From positions 1 through 64,000 of the forward strand of contig JASANE010018342.1 of NCBI GenBank assembly GCA_030248225.1: a stretch of DNA of 64,000 nt, read 5' to 3'. The position numbers and the translations under genes were made by a program. This document shows, in pieces, positions 32,407 through 43,319 of this stretch (position 1 is the first letter of the stretch; every line of letters starts with the position of its first letter). This DNA is from Trileptium ribeirensis (lineage: Eukaryota; Nematoda; Enoplea; Enoplida; Thoracostomopsidae). The notes under the pieces were generated by a model. That model did not search any database, was not told where the DNA came from, and was given only the letters and a program-made list of their open reading frames with translations.

Positions 32407-33014
32407 GGCGCTTCTTTTGCAGACACCATATAATGCCATAATCGCCGGTTCTACGCAGTCGGGGAAAAGTTACTTTGTGAGGCAGCTGCTTAAACACCAT
32501 GACTATCTACATGACCAGAAACTATACCGGGTTTTCTATTGTTATACTATGCCAGAACAGGAGCTATTTACTCTCCAGGGTGTTACTGTTATACCAGGGT
32601 TTCCCGATTTTCTACTGGATGAAGCAGAGCCCCCAGTGAACAAACTAGTAGTGTTAGACGATATGATGGATACCGTAGATAAGAGACTTATTACTCTATT
32701 TACTAAGATGAGACAGGCTAATTTCGGTAATTTTCATAGTCCAGAACCTATATTTTTGCCCCAAGATAGGACCTTATTTAAGGCGTAATACCGACTACTA
32801 TTTCCTATTCGAAAATAGGGGTGATAAAGCAATGATATCGGCTCTTGGCTCTCGTATGTTCCCAGGTAAACAAAACTATCTCCATACAGCGTATGAGAAA
32901 GCATTAAAAAGACCCTACGGCTATTTACTCATTAACTTAAAACCAAACACACCCCGGGAGTTTACCCTATCTGAAGGATTCTTACCTCATGAGCAAAGTT
33001 ATGTGTATGTTTAG
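32384..33014 (+). pseudogene. FtsK/HerA-type genome packaging ATPase, one frameshift
   Basis: Pumps DNA into the capsid. Walker A is AGSTQSGKS at residues 21-29 and Walker B is KLVVLDD at 87-93. After FTKMRQANFG the frame is lost near 32725-32735. The family sequence (IVQNLYF, then DYYFLF) continues in the next frame and rejoins the conserved C-terminal block RMFPGK, RPYGYLLINL and YVYV. A single small deletion therefore explains the break; joined length would be about 210 residues, normal for the family. Confidence 0.87.
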
Positions 33015-33020
33015 TAACAA

Positions 33021-33032
33021 TTATATATATAT
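33021..33032 (+). promoter_or_regulatory. TATA-like run before a small Polinton gene
   Basis: A TATATATATATA stretch lies 25-36 bp ahead of the ATG at 33057, in the 42-bp gap after the ATPase. Its composition could be chance. Confidence 0.3.
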
Positions 33033-33056
33033 ACCTAGTATTTGACACGTGCAGTA

Positions 33057-33416
33057 ATGAGTAAAGACATTAGGGATAACCTAAACACTCTATATTATTT
33101 AGAAACAGCGCCCCGGCCATACGTCAAACCCCTACTGGCTGCAGCAACACCGTCACCCGTCAGGGCAGTAGCAGAAATATGTAGGAACCTCGACATAGGT
33201 AATGTTAAACTAAAACCCGATCAAAAACGGTGGGTGAGTCTTCATAAACGTGTATTGTCCACCCTAGGGTGTAGAACCGTATCCGTGGCTAGGAAGCGAT
33301 TAATATTAAAAAGACTAGGGTATAGTTTAGTTCCAAAATTAGTAACACTGGTAAAGGTGATATTCAAGAGTATTTTTAAAAGTCATGATAGAACCCAAGA
33401 GATATGCACTAGTTGA
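33057..33416 (+). CDS. conserved small Polinton protein
   Basis: 119 residues from the ATG at 33057. Contains LNTLYYLETAPRPYVKPLLA, then PVRAVAEICRNLDIGNVKL and a basic RKRLILKR tail before a hydrophobic C-terminal helix. This pattern (a helix with ATPxxVRAlxEI, GNVxL, basic stretch, hydrophobic end) is a recurring small protein of Polintons and related elements, probably a virion protein. Its function is not established. It overlaps the next gene by 32 bp. Confidence 0.65.
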   Translation: MSKDIRDNLNTLYYLETAPRPYVKPLLAAATPSPVRAVAEICRNLDIGNVKLKPDQKRWVSLHKRVLSTLGCRTVSVARKRLILKRLGYSLVPKLVTLVKVIFKSIFKSHDRTQEICTS

Positions 33417-33756
33417 AGAGTCGTTATTCGAAAAGCTAAAGTCCGGCAGTAACGCTACGCCAGGTCGCACAACTAAGCCACAGCCACAGGTTATTGGCAC
33501 ATTATCGCCCCCTACTGTACTACAAGACATCGTCAACGTGCTACCACCTCGGCTACGCAACAAATCCAAGATCCTAGCTCATTACGGAGAAGGTCACATA
33601 TCACTCAACCCACAGGAGAGAGTGGTATATCCCGATGGCTCAACAGGATCACACTTTATCAACTTGGTACGGTACTTCGTCTCACCAGCAGTGCTCAGGA
33701 TACAACGACCCAAAGACGCCTCACGCTTCGCGACAGTCATTAAAAAGGCAAATTAA
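33385..33756 (+). CDS. conserved small Polinton protein
   Basis: 123 residues. Starts MIEPKRYALVEESLFEKL and carries LPPRLRNKSKILAHYGEGH and SGTGSH-like GSTGSHFINLVRYFVSP. From memory this corresponds to the Polinton protein with the LPKxLxxKAKxLLxHI...GSHxxDLI pattern that accompanies the capsid and ATPase genes. Likely structural or assembly-related. Intact. Confidence 0.6.
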   Translation: MIEPKRYALVEESLFEKLKSGSNATPGRTTKPQPQVIGTLSPPTVLQDIVNVLPPRLRNKSKILAHYGEGHISLNPQERVVYPDGSTGSHFINLVRYFVSPAVLRIQRPKDASRFATVIKKAN

Positions 33757-33794
33757 AAAGTGGCAAACGTAATCGGCTATACTACAACCTTAAC

Positions 33795-34297
33795 ATGGAG
33801 CACGAGCGTCAGGTTATTGGTCCTCAAAGCGTGGACATGCTACTATTCTTCACCGGATGGTCACCGTTCTCAAACTTTCATGTAGCTAAATTCACGGTGG
33901 AAACCTAACCTATCATAGCGCCGAGCAGTACTATCAAGCAAAGAAGGCATACCACTTTGGGGACTACGGCACGTATTATCGTATCCTACAGTGCACGTCA
34001 CCGTCTAAGGCTCACCAATTTGGTATCAGTGTTAATGGCTACAACTCCGAGGAATGGCATCGTAAACAGTATGACGCTATGTACGAGACGGTGTTGGCAA
34101 AGTTTAGTAACAATTCTCGTCTCAGGCAGCTACTTATCGACACTGGGGACAAGGTTCTCGTCAATGCAACGATACACGACAGCTACTTTGGTTCCGGCTT
34201 AGCACCTCACGATCCGAGTTATGAAATATCTCAGTTTCCGGGCAGTAATATACTTGGTGAAATCCTAATGACTATCAGAACTGAACTACAGAAGTGA
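33795..34297 (+). pseudogene. NADAR (YbiA-like) N-glycosidase, one frameshift
   Basis: NADAR-family proteins hydrolyse N-glycosidic bonds, acting on riboflavin-pathway intermediates (YbiA) and on ADP-ribosylated guanine in DNA (DarT-linked NADAR). The start at 33795 leads to FTGWSPFSNF. The frame breaks at about 33899-33902 and resumes with TYHSAEQYYQAKKA, the hallmark helix with conserved Glu and Lys. It continues to LIDTGDKVLVNAT, DSYFGSG and GSNILGEILMTIR. All family motifs are present in order, so only one small deletion disables it. It sits after the morphogenesis genes and before a hairpin-rich gap. Confidence 0.82.
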
Positions 34298-34380
34298 TAA
34301 CTATTGTATGCCCATAAGTTATTCTTTGTTAGTAGTAATGTGCTTATAGTTCTTCAAATTTGTATATGTCTGTTTTTTGA

Positions 34381-34386
34381 AATAAA
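34381..34386 (+). terminator. polyadenylation signal AATAAA
   Basis: AATAAA lies 84 bp after the NADAR stop and is followed by an A-rich stretch. It could end the long rightward transcripts. Confidence 0.45.
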
Positions 34387-34397
34387 AGAAAAAAACC

Positions 34398-34449
34398 AAC
34401 TGCGCTTCACAGAAGCCCGGCAGTTTCGTTAATTGGGTGATATACCCAA
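34398..34449 (+). other. two adjacent hairpins
   Basis: The first pairs AACTGC with GCAGTT and, inside, GCTTC with GAAGC around a 3-base loop, leaving a CCG bulge (34398-34425). The second is TTGGGT-GATAT-ACCCAA (34433-34449). They lie between the NADAR gene and the last gene, just after the AATAAA. They may be transcript-end or RNA-processing structures; no ribozyme consensus could be confirmed. Confidence 0.4.
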
Positions 34450-34511
34450 AGGCTAAGCTACGTTACATAAATATTACATTAAACTTATCTATTTTTAGGT
34501 CATTATTAATC

Positions 34512-35069
34512 ATGGCTACAGAAATAATAAAAAAACTATTGGCACATCATGTACTTAATGTGACAGACGTCGTTCAGTCTCTACATAAACACATGCCGTC
34601 TCAAACAATGTCCTGGATATGTAACCCCGCTGACGGAGATCTACAACTACGCTTCTATAAGTGGTTATCGGATCAATCGCTGTACGTATTTTTCGCATTC
34701 ATTCACTGCCTCTACACTACCGGTCAGCTTACACTATACGGCGTTTTCAAGTACGAGGCCGCCACGCTGGGTTTCGCTCCAAATGAAGCGGAAACTATGG
34801 GCCAATATATTGAGAAATACTTGCACCGGGGATTAATGGAATATCACAGAACTGAAATTGAATACTGGGCAACACAGGAAGACTCACCGGAAGGTAGCAA
34901 TTACCACCAACTGAAGGAAATCGAAAACCGAATTTTGAAGATAAAAGAAATCTATACAAACTACAAACATACAGGCGAAGCTCCTATTGATATTCTATAC
35001 AAACAAGGTTGTGAAAATTATATAATCAATGCATGCATAGAAATCTGTAACAATTTTCCAGCTGTGTAG
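34512..35069 (+). CDS. Polinton rightmost gene, unknown 185-residue protein
   Basis: Intact from the ATG at 34512 (CATGG context). The frame is open further upstream, but that part looks non-coding. Predicted helical and soluble, with MPSQTMSWICNPADGD, SLYVFFAFIHCLYTTGQLTL and a lysine/glutamate-rich helix YHQLKEIENRILKIKEIYTN likely to form a coiled coil. I do not recognise the family. It follows the two hairpins and may have its own promoter. The intact frame among broken neighbours is notable. Confidence 0.6.
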   Translation: MATEIIKKLLAHHVLNVTDVVQSLHKHMPSQTMSWICNPADGDLQLRFYKWLSDQSLYVFFAFIHCLYTTGQLTLYGVFKYEAATLGFAPNEAETMGQYIEKYLHRGLMEYHRTEIEYWATQEDSPEGSNYHQLKEIENRILKIKEIYTNYKHTGEAPIDILYKQGCENYIINACIEICNNFPAV

Positions 35070-35149
35070 TTTATTATGTTTCTCTCTTGTCTAAAATTAA
35101 ATCAAATCTATATCTTATGTTTCGCTTTTGGATACGATAGGATAATCAT

Positions 35150-36897
35150 TAACAATATCAGCGGTCCTAGAATTACAACACTTATTAGCCTTTAGTTCCT
35201 GCAGGCGGATACATTTTGGTGAATGTTACATATGATTGTGAATAGCGGCAGCTGCTTAAAGGGATAACAGCACAACAAAATATTTTACATTTAACAATAT
35301 CAGTTTTTTACAAGATATGCGTGGTTCGGACATGCACAAAAAAATTGTACCTATATGGTTGGAAAACAGTTTAATACTTCTAACAAATTTACACTGCGCG
35401 TATTACTTCCCCACCCCCAAACAATTCTGTATTAATTGTCACAGCTTGAATACACGCCTTGAAGAAAACAAAAATTATTTAATGCCGTAGCTAAAATAGA
35501 TGCTTCGCTTGAACGGCTGATTTTATGCTCGCGCGATTCTCAGAGACTTCCTCCCACTAGTAGCTAGCTATTGGTGTTCTGAAGTTTAAATTTAATGAAA
35601 CTCACATTTTATGGAATTATATGTATGGAGAAAGTGCAAAAAGGATAATAGTGGCCTTATATATATAGGTACCGGCAGGCTGTACAGAACTCTAAATTCT
35701 ACCTGAATGGATTGCGCCTAGCTTGAAATTATTTCGAAGCCGCACAGCAGCGAAGCAATAATTAATGCCTACAATTAGAAGATAGAAACAAAGGGTTAAA
35801 TTTTTAACGTTTTAAGAAGAAGAAGGTTATCGGAATGTCCTTTCTGTATAATTACGAAAAATTGCGGGAGCTGTAATACGTATGTAGCAACAGTTTTTAC
35901 ACAAAGCACTTCATTTGGCAAAATAATGTTCTAGTGATTATTATCTTCTTCACATTATGCCATTTTGATAGTTTTCTACCGCAAAGACACATGGCAATTA
36001 ATGTATTTATTGCAATGTGTATTAGCAGAAACATGGTAATTAAATACCTTAAGGCTCGAATACAACGTTGTTTAGGAATTTGATGCCCTATTTATGAGTG
36101 TGTATTTTTTCAGATTAGTGATTTTATAGCATTGCCAAAAATGTGGTACTGCATTATTGTGGCATAGAACCTTGTTTTAATGCTGAAACGATTTTACAGT
36201 TTTGCATCGTAGATACGGACAGCAATTGGCACTCTGCCAACAGTGCTGCTGCAAACTAAGACAGCTTCTGGTAAACACTTTGCAGCTATAATATTGCTGT
36301 TTTGTTTACTACCGAGTGAAATTGACGTTAAGACACATTTGGCGTATAATTGAAGCTCAGCATCACAAAATGATCGTATAAGTTGTTTCTAAAAGTTTCC
36401 GCTCTACAGTAAAGTTTCTTATATGCAACTTATCAGGAATATGCACCAGTGAAAGGTATTCATATTACATACCAGATGTTGAAAAAAATTTAAGATTTAT
36501 GCAAGAGTAAACATAAGGTACGAGGCCCATCAAACGCTTCTCACACCATGTTCAAAATGTTGGTTGAGAACGTAACTTGTATTTTAACAGACTTTTGGAA
36601 TTGGCACATTTTTATGTTCAATAACGCTGTGTGTATATACAATTGGTTTGCTGTACTTTAAGACCAAAGTGTTCAATAAAGTTATGAAATTATAATCTAT
36701 GAAATAAGAAACGGACTAATATCTATTCTTTCATAAAAAGGATTTATGTTCAAGCAATAACGGAGTCACATTTTTTACTAAAGAGGAGCAAGACTCGCAT
36801 GTTATGTTTACTCTCGCATTACACAAACTTTGTATATGTGTTACACCATATTTTAGTAAGCCTTTTTTTGAGATTATCATGTTGATAAGTTGTCCAA
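35150..36897. other. AT-rich DNA without recognisable genes
   Basis: Includes the unresolved right border of the Polinton. No terminal repeat can be identified because the left partner is missing. I see no coding sequence. Confidence 0.4.
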
Positions 36898-37904
36898 TTA
36901 ATCAGCATTTTTAAAATTCCATAGGTGCTTCACTATAATGTTGTTCCTGATGCGACATATGAGTGTCACTGGCTTGATAATACACCGGCACCCAGCCAAA
37001 ACCAACTCGTCCGAATGCTGATGCTGGTTGATAGCCTGTTTCCATAGTTGTACATGGCATATGGTACCGGGTAATAATAAGCCAGTTTGAGGTAGTGGAT
37101 GTATAGCGTGAGCATATGTGGGCTGTCTGTGGCCTCCACCATAGTTAGTATTTGTACTTCTATTCATGGTACCGTATAATAGCCCGTCGTGCCCTCTGCC
37201 TGCACTAAAATTTTCACCAAAAGAAGATGCCGAATTTACAGTCGTACAAATGTTAGCCTGCTGTGCCCAAAGGGCCGTAAAGCCCTTCCCACTGTTCCCC
37301 ATACCAGAAAACCCAGAATTCGTGATAGTGGTCTTGTTAACTAATGGGGCCATAGTATTATAGCCATTTTGAGCTAACATATTGCCATCTCTATTACTCA
37401 TGCATGGTTGTTCATTACTTGCTACGCTGTTTTGCCCGAATGGAAAAAAGGGCCGTTGTAAAGTGGCACATTGTCACTGTATTTGTGGTGTACGCCACGC
37501 AACTTGGGCCCTTGAACGGTTGTGCCCATGCTGGAATTTGTGAGATTTGTTTGAGTTGAGATGGATGGCTTAAATGTTGTTTGATTGCGTAGACTTGGTT
37601 TTTGTTTTCTAACTGGTGATTCAGAGGACTGTGTGTCAACCGTAAACTCAGACCATGTAACTGGTGTCAAAGTGATACAGTAACGTAGCTTTACGGGATT
37701 AACTTTTCGCGATAGCTTAGGCGTAGCTTTCTGGCTAGCTTTTCCCTTTGCTGCCATTATTTTCGACAATTTGCTATGCCAAAGAATATGGGATTTAGTA
37801 CCCCTCGAAAGTGCATTCTGGCGCTTAAGGAGCGGAACTGGTGGAGTGCTGTCGCTATCGGTTGTTCCAAAATCAAAACGTTTCACTTCAACGGCTGCAG
37901 CTGT
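36898..37904 (-). CDS. large exon of an unidentified host gene, with one frame break
   Basis: Begins after a TTGTTTTTAG acceptor (exon from 37904) in phase 0, compatible with the exon at 39355-39447. The first part runs VEVKRFDFGTTDSDSTPPVP and is rich in Ser, Thr, Lys and Pro. It stops near 37422, but the neighbouring frame carries on from about 37444 with FPFGQNSVASNEQPCMSNRD and an Asn/Gly/Ser-rich stretch to 36898. The switch falls at a homopolymer (CCCTTTTTT on the minus strand), so a sequencing indel, a real frameshift or a short intron is possible. No domain recognised; the protein looks disordered. Confidence 0.5.
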
Positions 37905-39354
37905 CTAAAAACAAACTGCTTTTCTGTAAAACATCGATTTATATTAAAAAACAACTATACTTATATACACTTATTGTCATTTTGCCGAAGTAATGTACGA
38001 TAAAAGTTTGTTTTCTAGATACACTTAATCGAAGCATTTTTTAAGCCATTTTCCCCACATAATATCTTATGACTTTTTCAACAAAACATTCCTGTGGGTA
38101 TTTCTTAAAAACATAACAAATACAATTATATACAATACAGAAATTTGTATAATTTGGGGAATGTTTGGAACTGCACCTGTAAAGTATTGGTTCTTCTAAA
38201 TGAAGAATTCCATATTTTTTTTATAATAATGTCTACTAGAAATTTTTAAGGTTAGGGTTCACCAGCGTCCAGCACCATTAATGATCCAAATAATATAATG
38301 CCCATTTTTCACTAATATTGGAGGAGTATGATGCTTTATTGTATCACAAAATGTTAATTGAGGAGTCATTTTAACCCACGACCATGGGCTTTATGCACTG
38401 TTCATGTATCGACGCCGTCGACTTTATCTGCGCCCTAAACCTGAAACTATAGTACAATCTAAACATATCCGGTTGTGGTTGAGTTACATCTGACGTTGAA
38501 GTATATGTACACAAATCACTATTTTCTTGTTCATAAAACAACTTATACTGCATAAGCTATCGTGCCTAGTATGAACCGTTCCGGAAAAGTACATAGCTTT
38601 TCATCACCTCAAATACTGAAGATGGAAATATTGAACAAAGTTTTTAAAAATAAAATATCCCTAAGAATTATGCAGACATGCGCTTGAAGTGAAAATATAT
38701 GGTTATGCACAAGTATTCTTAACGTGCACTCACTTAATTATACTATTTTATAATTTCACATAAATTTTGTTAGGAAACGCAATGATTCCAACATATATAT
38801 GTGAGCGTTGATATGATAGCTTGAGTAAACAACTTGTTATTATCTCATTGGTAAATCAGAAGACCAGTTTAATGTAAATGAACGTTAGCACCATACTAAT
38901 AGGTGACTAAGCCGCGCAGTGACATCTGTAGACGTTGTAATCTATAGCAGCCACGACAAGAATTAATTTACAACTACACGCTCCGCTAGGTCTGTTAGAA
39001 CCATCCGTTGGTATTAATGTTCGTAGTTAGCCTATGCGCTAGACCTCAGATATAATTATTAATTTCTTGCTATACAGTTTGCTGGAATAGAATGAGCGTA
39101 AAGGAAATATAGTTGTCTACAATTGTCATGGGAGGATCCACATTTATTTGGAATGTTTTTAGAGAGAAATAATGGAATTCCAATCTTGTAGTATACCAAA
39201 AATAGGTTTGAAGTATTATTCGTGCACATGCGTTATTATGAGCAACCAAAAGAACAAAAGCCAACATACAATTTTTCTCCTACTATGAAATGTTTCCAGA
39301 ATTTTTGAATGAAGGCATGGTAATAGCAATATAAAATACTTGGAGTATAATTAC
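37905..39354 (-). other. probable intron of the minus-strand host gene
   Basis: Lies between two in-phase exons. A short open stretch at 38371-38553 on the minus strand has coding-like composition but no good acceptor, so I do not call it. Confidence 0.35.
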
Positions 39355-39447
39355 CACTTCATCAGCTACTTCCTGCTTGGGTTTTGTACAAAACTCGCCA
39401 GTTTCCTGGTTTCGGAGCTTTCGACACGTATTTGAGTTGTTGCCGTC
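39355..39447 (-). CDS. small exon of the minus-strand host gene
   Basis: A 93-bp interval between a TTTTCAG acceptor and a GTG/GTAATT donor, open in phase 0 at both ends. Encodes 31 hydrophilic residues beginning DGNNSNTCRKLRNQETGEF. The phase matches the exon starting at 37904. The gene is not identified. Confidence 0.5.
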
Positions 39448-41894
39448 CTGAAAAGATCTATTTCTATGTTAAATTATGGTTTGTTATGTTGGATAAATAT
39501 TTTTGTTATGCATCAAGTTCCTGAAGTGTCAAATATCCAGGCTAGATTAAAATAGACATTATCTCCATGTATACCTTGCCATTGAAAAATGTTCATTGGC
39601 TGATAGCTACGATACCTTATATTTCCGCTATTTTTATCAAATTAGTCCTCATTTTGCTCATAAAATCATTCAATAAATAAAATAGAATGGAAGAAGCTGA
39701 CAAATAGCCTATTTGATGGCACTGTAAACGTCCTTTCATTTGAGTACCACTTCATTGCATTCAATCAATGTAATTCCTGAGTTATGTAACCAAAAGTAGT
39801 CAATATTTACTCAAAATTGTCATGTGATGCCCTTTGAAGAACAGCCTTTTACTATAAAACTTAACACATTTAAATTTGAGCATTCTGTGTCACTAGCACA
39901 GGTTTTGGTGCTGGATGTAATTAATTTCTAAATACGCCATAATGAACATTAGATATTGAACAAATTCATTTTAGTCGTTTTTTGATTGCTTATCCCGTTT
40001 AATGTTATAGCCTACAGTTGAAATCTAGCGAGTTAAATTTTTTCAAAATCTTTTTCAGTGGTATCTATAACTCATTACAGGATATTTGGATTTGAAAAAA
40101 ACATTTTTATTAGACGCCCTATGATATCGAATTTACAATTCTGTTAAAACTAATGCCCCAACCGCATTCTTTCTGATCGAAAACACAAAATGAGCTGTCG
40201 ATTTAGTACTTAGTGATTTTGGTCGTATGGAGTTTCCGGATATGTTGAATAATAGATTTTCTCAGAGGCGTCCAATTAGATAATGGATATAGAGTTCCTA
40301 CTTGCTGATTGCGAACGACGGCCTTACAGGATTATTTAACACGTTTAATGTTTTGGTTCCACTGTTTTAACATAACAGAAACATTTAAAATCAGATAGCT
40401 ATAATTAAGTAAATTTTCTAAATATAGCTCAGCAATGTGCGGTAGTTGAGATCTCGTCACTTCAGGCGCTTTGTATGTCTTATTCTTAGTTATTGGTAAA
40501 TAAAAACAATAATAAGTGGCAATTATAAATATATCAATAAATTAAGTCAGAAATATCTTACCATTTTGACTTTTAATTTGAACAGGAATGGAAACTTTAA
40601 CAGTAAGTTACCATAGTAGTTTATGCCAATTGCAATATAGAAACCACTAAAATATGTTAAATTAGAAAATTGTTGGTAACATAGAGCAGAGGTACCATAA
40701 GGTTTGGATTACCGGACCGACCCGACCAGACTTGGAAGGTACCGTCTAAGTTTCCACCCTAGGTTGCTGGAGGCATTAATTACTAACTGTTGACGCGTGA
40801 CCTCGAAGTAATCTTAGTGAACGACTAAAGAATAAGTTTATCATTGTGTCTGTTCGATGCTTGTCAACCAAAGGGAACAAACAGGTTGATCAAAAACTTT
40901 GGTCCTAACTGAAGGACACAATAAGTGGTTAAAATGGATTGGTTAAAATTGTTTTGAAAACCAATACAACTGTTAATGAGTAATGGCAGTAAAAGAGACT
41001 ATACTAAGTTCGAGGAATTGACCACACTAAGACCAAGGTGGTTAGAAATTGTATGAAGTAATATATCCATGACTTGACCAAAAAAGAAGTAGTATAGTAT
41101 ATAGAAATTTGATCGTTTATCGTTAACTTTATGAACTATAAAAACATGTAACAAAGATTTATAATAAGATACGATTCAGAAAATATTCGGCGTTGAAAGA
41201 CATCTATTGTACATGAGCAAGGTGCTTTTAATTTAAAGTGTAAATGCCAAATTAGTATTGCCAACTGGAAACAGTTATTGCGTGATTGTCTTAGATCACA
41301 TAATGAGATAAGGTTTCAAACACTACCGGAAGAATGTATTTTATAAAAATTAAAGATAAGATTTTGTTAACTGAGTATCTTTTCAAGTATTAAAACTTTC
41401 ACACTGCACAATCTTGACAGTTTTCTAATCATAAAACATGTATAACCTTACAATATTTATTTAAAACAACAGATTTATTACTATTGCATATAATCGACGA
41501 TATCTATTATCCATAACACATATTAGGTTTAGTAAACTTGCTATAACTTGTCTAAACTAATTGGCGGCATGGGTGGTCTAATTTTTAAAAATTTCTAAGC
41601 GTGTGTGTCATGAAACTTGAGTAAATTTAACATAACTTCAAAATTTTCTATATATATACTGGCGTTAGAGTAAGTTGGTTTAACACATGTTACTACATTG
41701 AAACTGTGGAGCTCAAGGCCTGATACTCAATCCTACAAACAAACACACTACAACACTCACACTAATTACACACGACGCAGTTTCAAGGTCATACTCTGCT
41801 CCACCGCTCCACCAACCGCGAACCTGGGGTCCAACTGCTCCCCCTATACTACTAACATTGCATCACAATTTGTTTTGACTGCGAAGTGTTGTGC
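39448..41894. other. AT-rich DNA without recognisable genes
   Basis: Nothing supported on either strand. Confidence 0.4.
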
Positions 41895-42450
41895 TTGGGG
41901 AACATATACAAGTTTTATAAAAGTGAAATATCGGTCAGGCGCTGCATCCCGCTACACTTTCTGTTGTAGTTTCCTATAAACATTACCATACACATTAATT
42001 ACTGGTTTTATGATACAGAGAAAGATAATGGCACAAAATTAGGGGTAATCTATCCACTAGTTTCAAAATGTTTTTATCTTCAATGCAAAACCTTTTCCTG
42101 CTCAAAAACGCGTATTGATACCGAATTGACCTTGTAAACTGCAGTGCATCAAGCCCAACACACTATAGAACATCGTGCCAAAGTGAAACAGAGCACTTTT
42201 GCACCGCAACGACCAACGACATGTCTCCACTTTATTAAGCAAATAAATGCATTTTTGAAAGCAAAACCATTGCCGTAACACCTCGGTATTTCATTATTAG
42301 CGTAAGAACATTTTTCACCCACAACCATGTTTCACATAGCCAATTAATACGCATTACGTAACGTTATATTTTTCCAGTAACATTTTTCAGAAGTTTATTT
42401 TTTCACGCCGTAAAGGGCATTTTTCCCAACTAGTATTATGTCATTTTTCC
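41895..42450 (+). repeat. repeat family R, copy 2
   Basis: Direct relative of 44356-44905 and reverse relative of the repeat at 20690-21177. Shared blocks include CACTTTCTGTTGTAGTTTCC, AAGCCCAACACA, CAACGACATGTC and GTAAAGGGCATTTT. Confidence 0.65.
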
Positions 42451-43319
42451 CAAAAAAATGAAAGTTTTTACTACAATTGCTGGCTACAAGAGGCAAGATC
42501 CAAGACTTAGATCATCAAACTTTGGCTAGTTTGGGGTAAATTAGAATGGTAGGAGAATTGAAGGAGTCAAAAATCATAGCTTCCAGTGTACGTGATCAGT
42601 AAATAGCGACACTCAATAGTAAAACACAGATCGTGACCAACGCCATGCGACTGACAACCAGAAATCGCGTTCACGAAGACAAGTGTTCGTGCAAATTTTT
42701 CCATAGGACAGAGCTTTTAAGACGATCGACTGGCTTGGCATAACAACCCAGTTGTACGCACCTGATGCGGACTCACGTGCAACATAATTGTTTGTCGAGT
42801 GATAAATAAGAAATCTGGCTAACAACAAATTTTATATTTGCTTAAAATACAGCAGAACCAAAAACTGTAGATAATATAAACTTTCTCGTAAATACTATGT
42901 GCCAAGGAGGCATCTAAAATCCCAATGTTCTCTTTTGTGCATTGCAAATGTTAGGCAATTTTACAAAAGGCTATTTGTACCTCATACTTTTTGCAGAGAG
43001 CAGCAACAAACAAATTAAAGCAACAAAAATACATGTGTTATATAACGTTATTTGGTGATTAACGATGATTTTATGTCGCCTTGTTTATGTTTTTTATTTC
43101 GCAAACGCGAAGCGACGGGCCCGTTTATTGCGCACATCAAAACAAACTGTTTGAGACCTTTACTTATATAGATACATTGCTTGAACAGGAAAAAATTCAC
43201 ACACATTATAGCAAGTCATTAACAGTACTGACATTTGTATGTCAAAGAGCGGTCTAGAGGTACATAAAATTTTATTAACAACGCAAAATACAGTTAACCC
43301 GACCTAGTATCTGTCATAA
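42451..43319. other. AT-rich DNA without recognisable genes
   Basis: No supported feature. It may be the divergent part of the repeat-R unit between copy 2 and the satellite. Confidence 0.35.

Larger units (their letters stand above)
21178..35150. mobile_element. Polinton/Maverick (adintovirus-like) element, left-truncated
   Basis: About 14 kb of densely packed genes on two divergent arms. The class hallmarks are a protein-primed family B DNA polymerase, a retrovirus-like integrase with chromodomain, a major capsid protein, an FtsK/HerA packaging ATPase and small conserved Polinton proteins. Extra genes are a YqaJ exonuclease, a TBP-like protein and a NADAR protein. The left end is lost inside the polymerase gene at a repeat-family R junction, so the terminal inverted repeats cannot be paired. 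The right border after the last gene is not resolved and is set arbitrarily. Nonsense and frameshift mutations show that it is not functional. Confidence 0.9.

Noticed and set aside
34398..34430. Twister ribozyme
   Set aside because: Only a GAAGCCCGG-like piece matches; the remaining conserved positions and stem order are not met.
26074..35069. Adenain-like maturation protease or penton protein
   Set aside because: I looked for His, Asp/Glu and Cys blocks of a C48-type protease and for a single jelly-roll protein and found no convincing candidate. They may be lost or hidden in the small unknown genes.
21178..35150. Reassigned stop codons explaining the interrupted Polinton genes
   Set aside because: Both TAA, TAG and TGA appear inside frames while others end properly at the same codons, and frameshifts also occur; decay under the standard code is simpler.
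21060..35300. Terminal inverted repeats of the Polinton
   Set aside because: The left end is truncated in the polymerase gene, so no pair can be compared; sequences at both edges show no visible complementarity.
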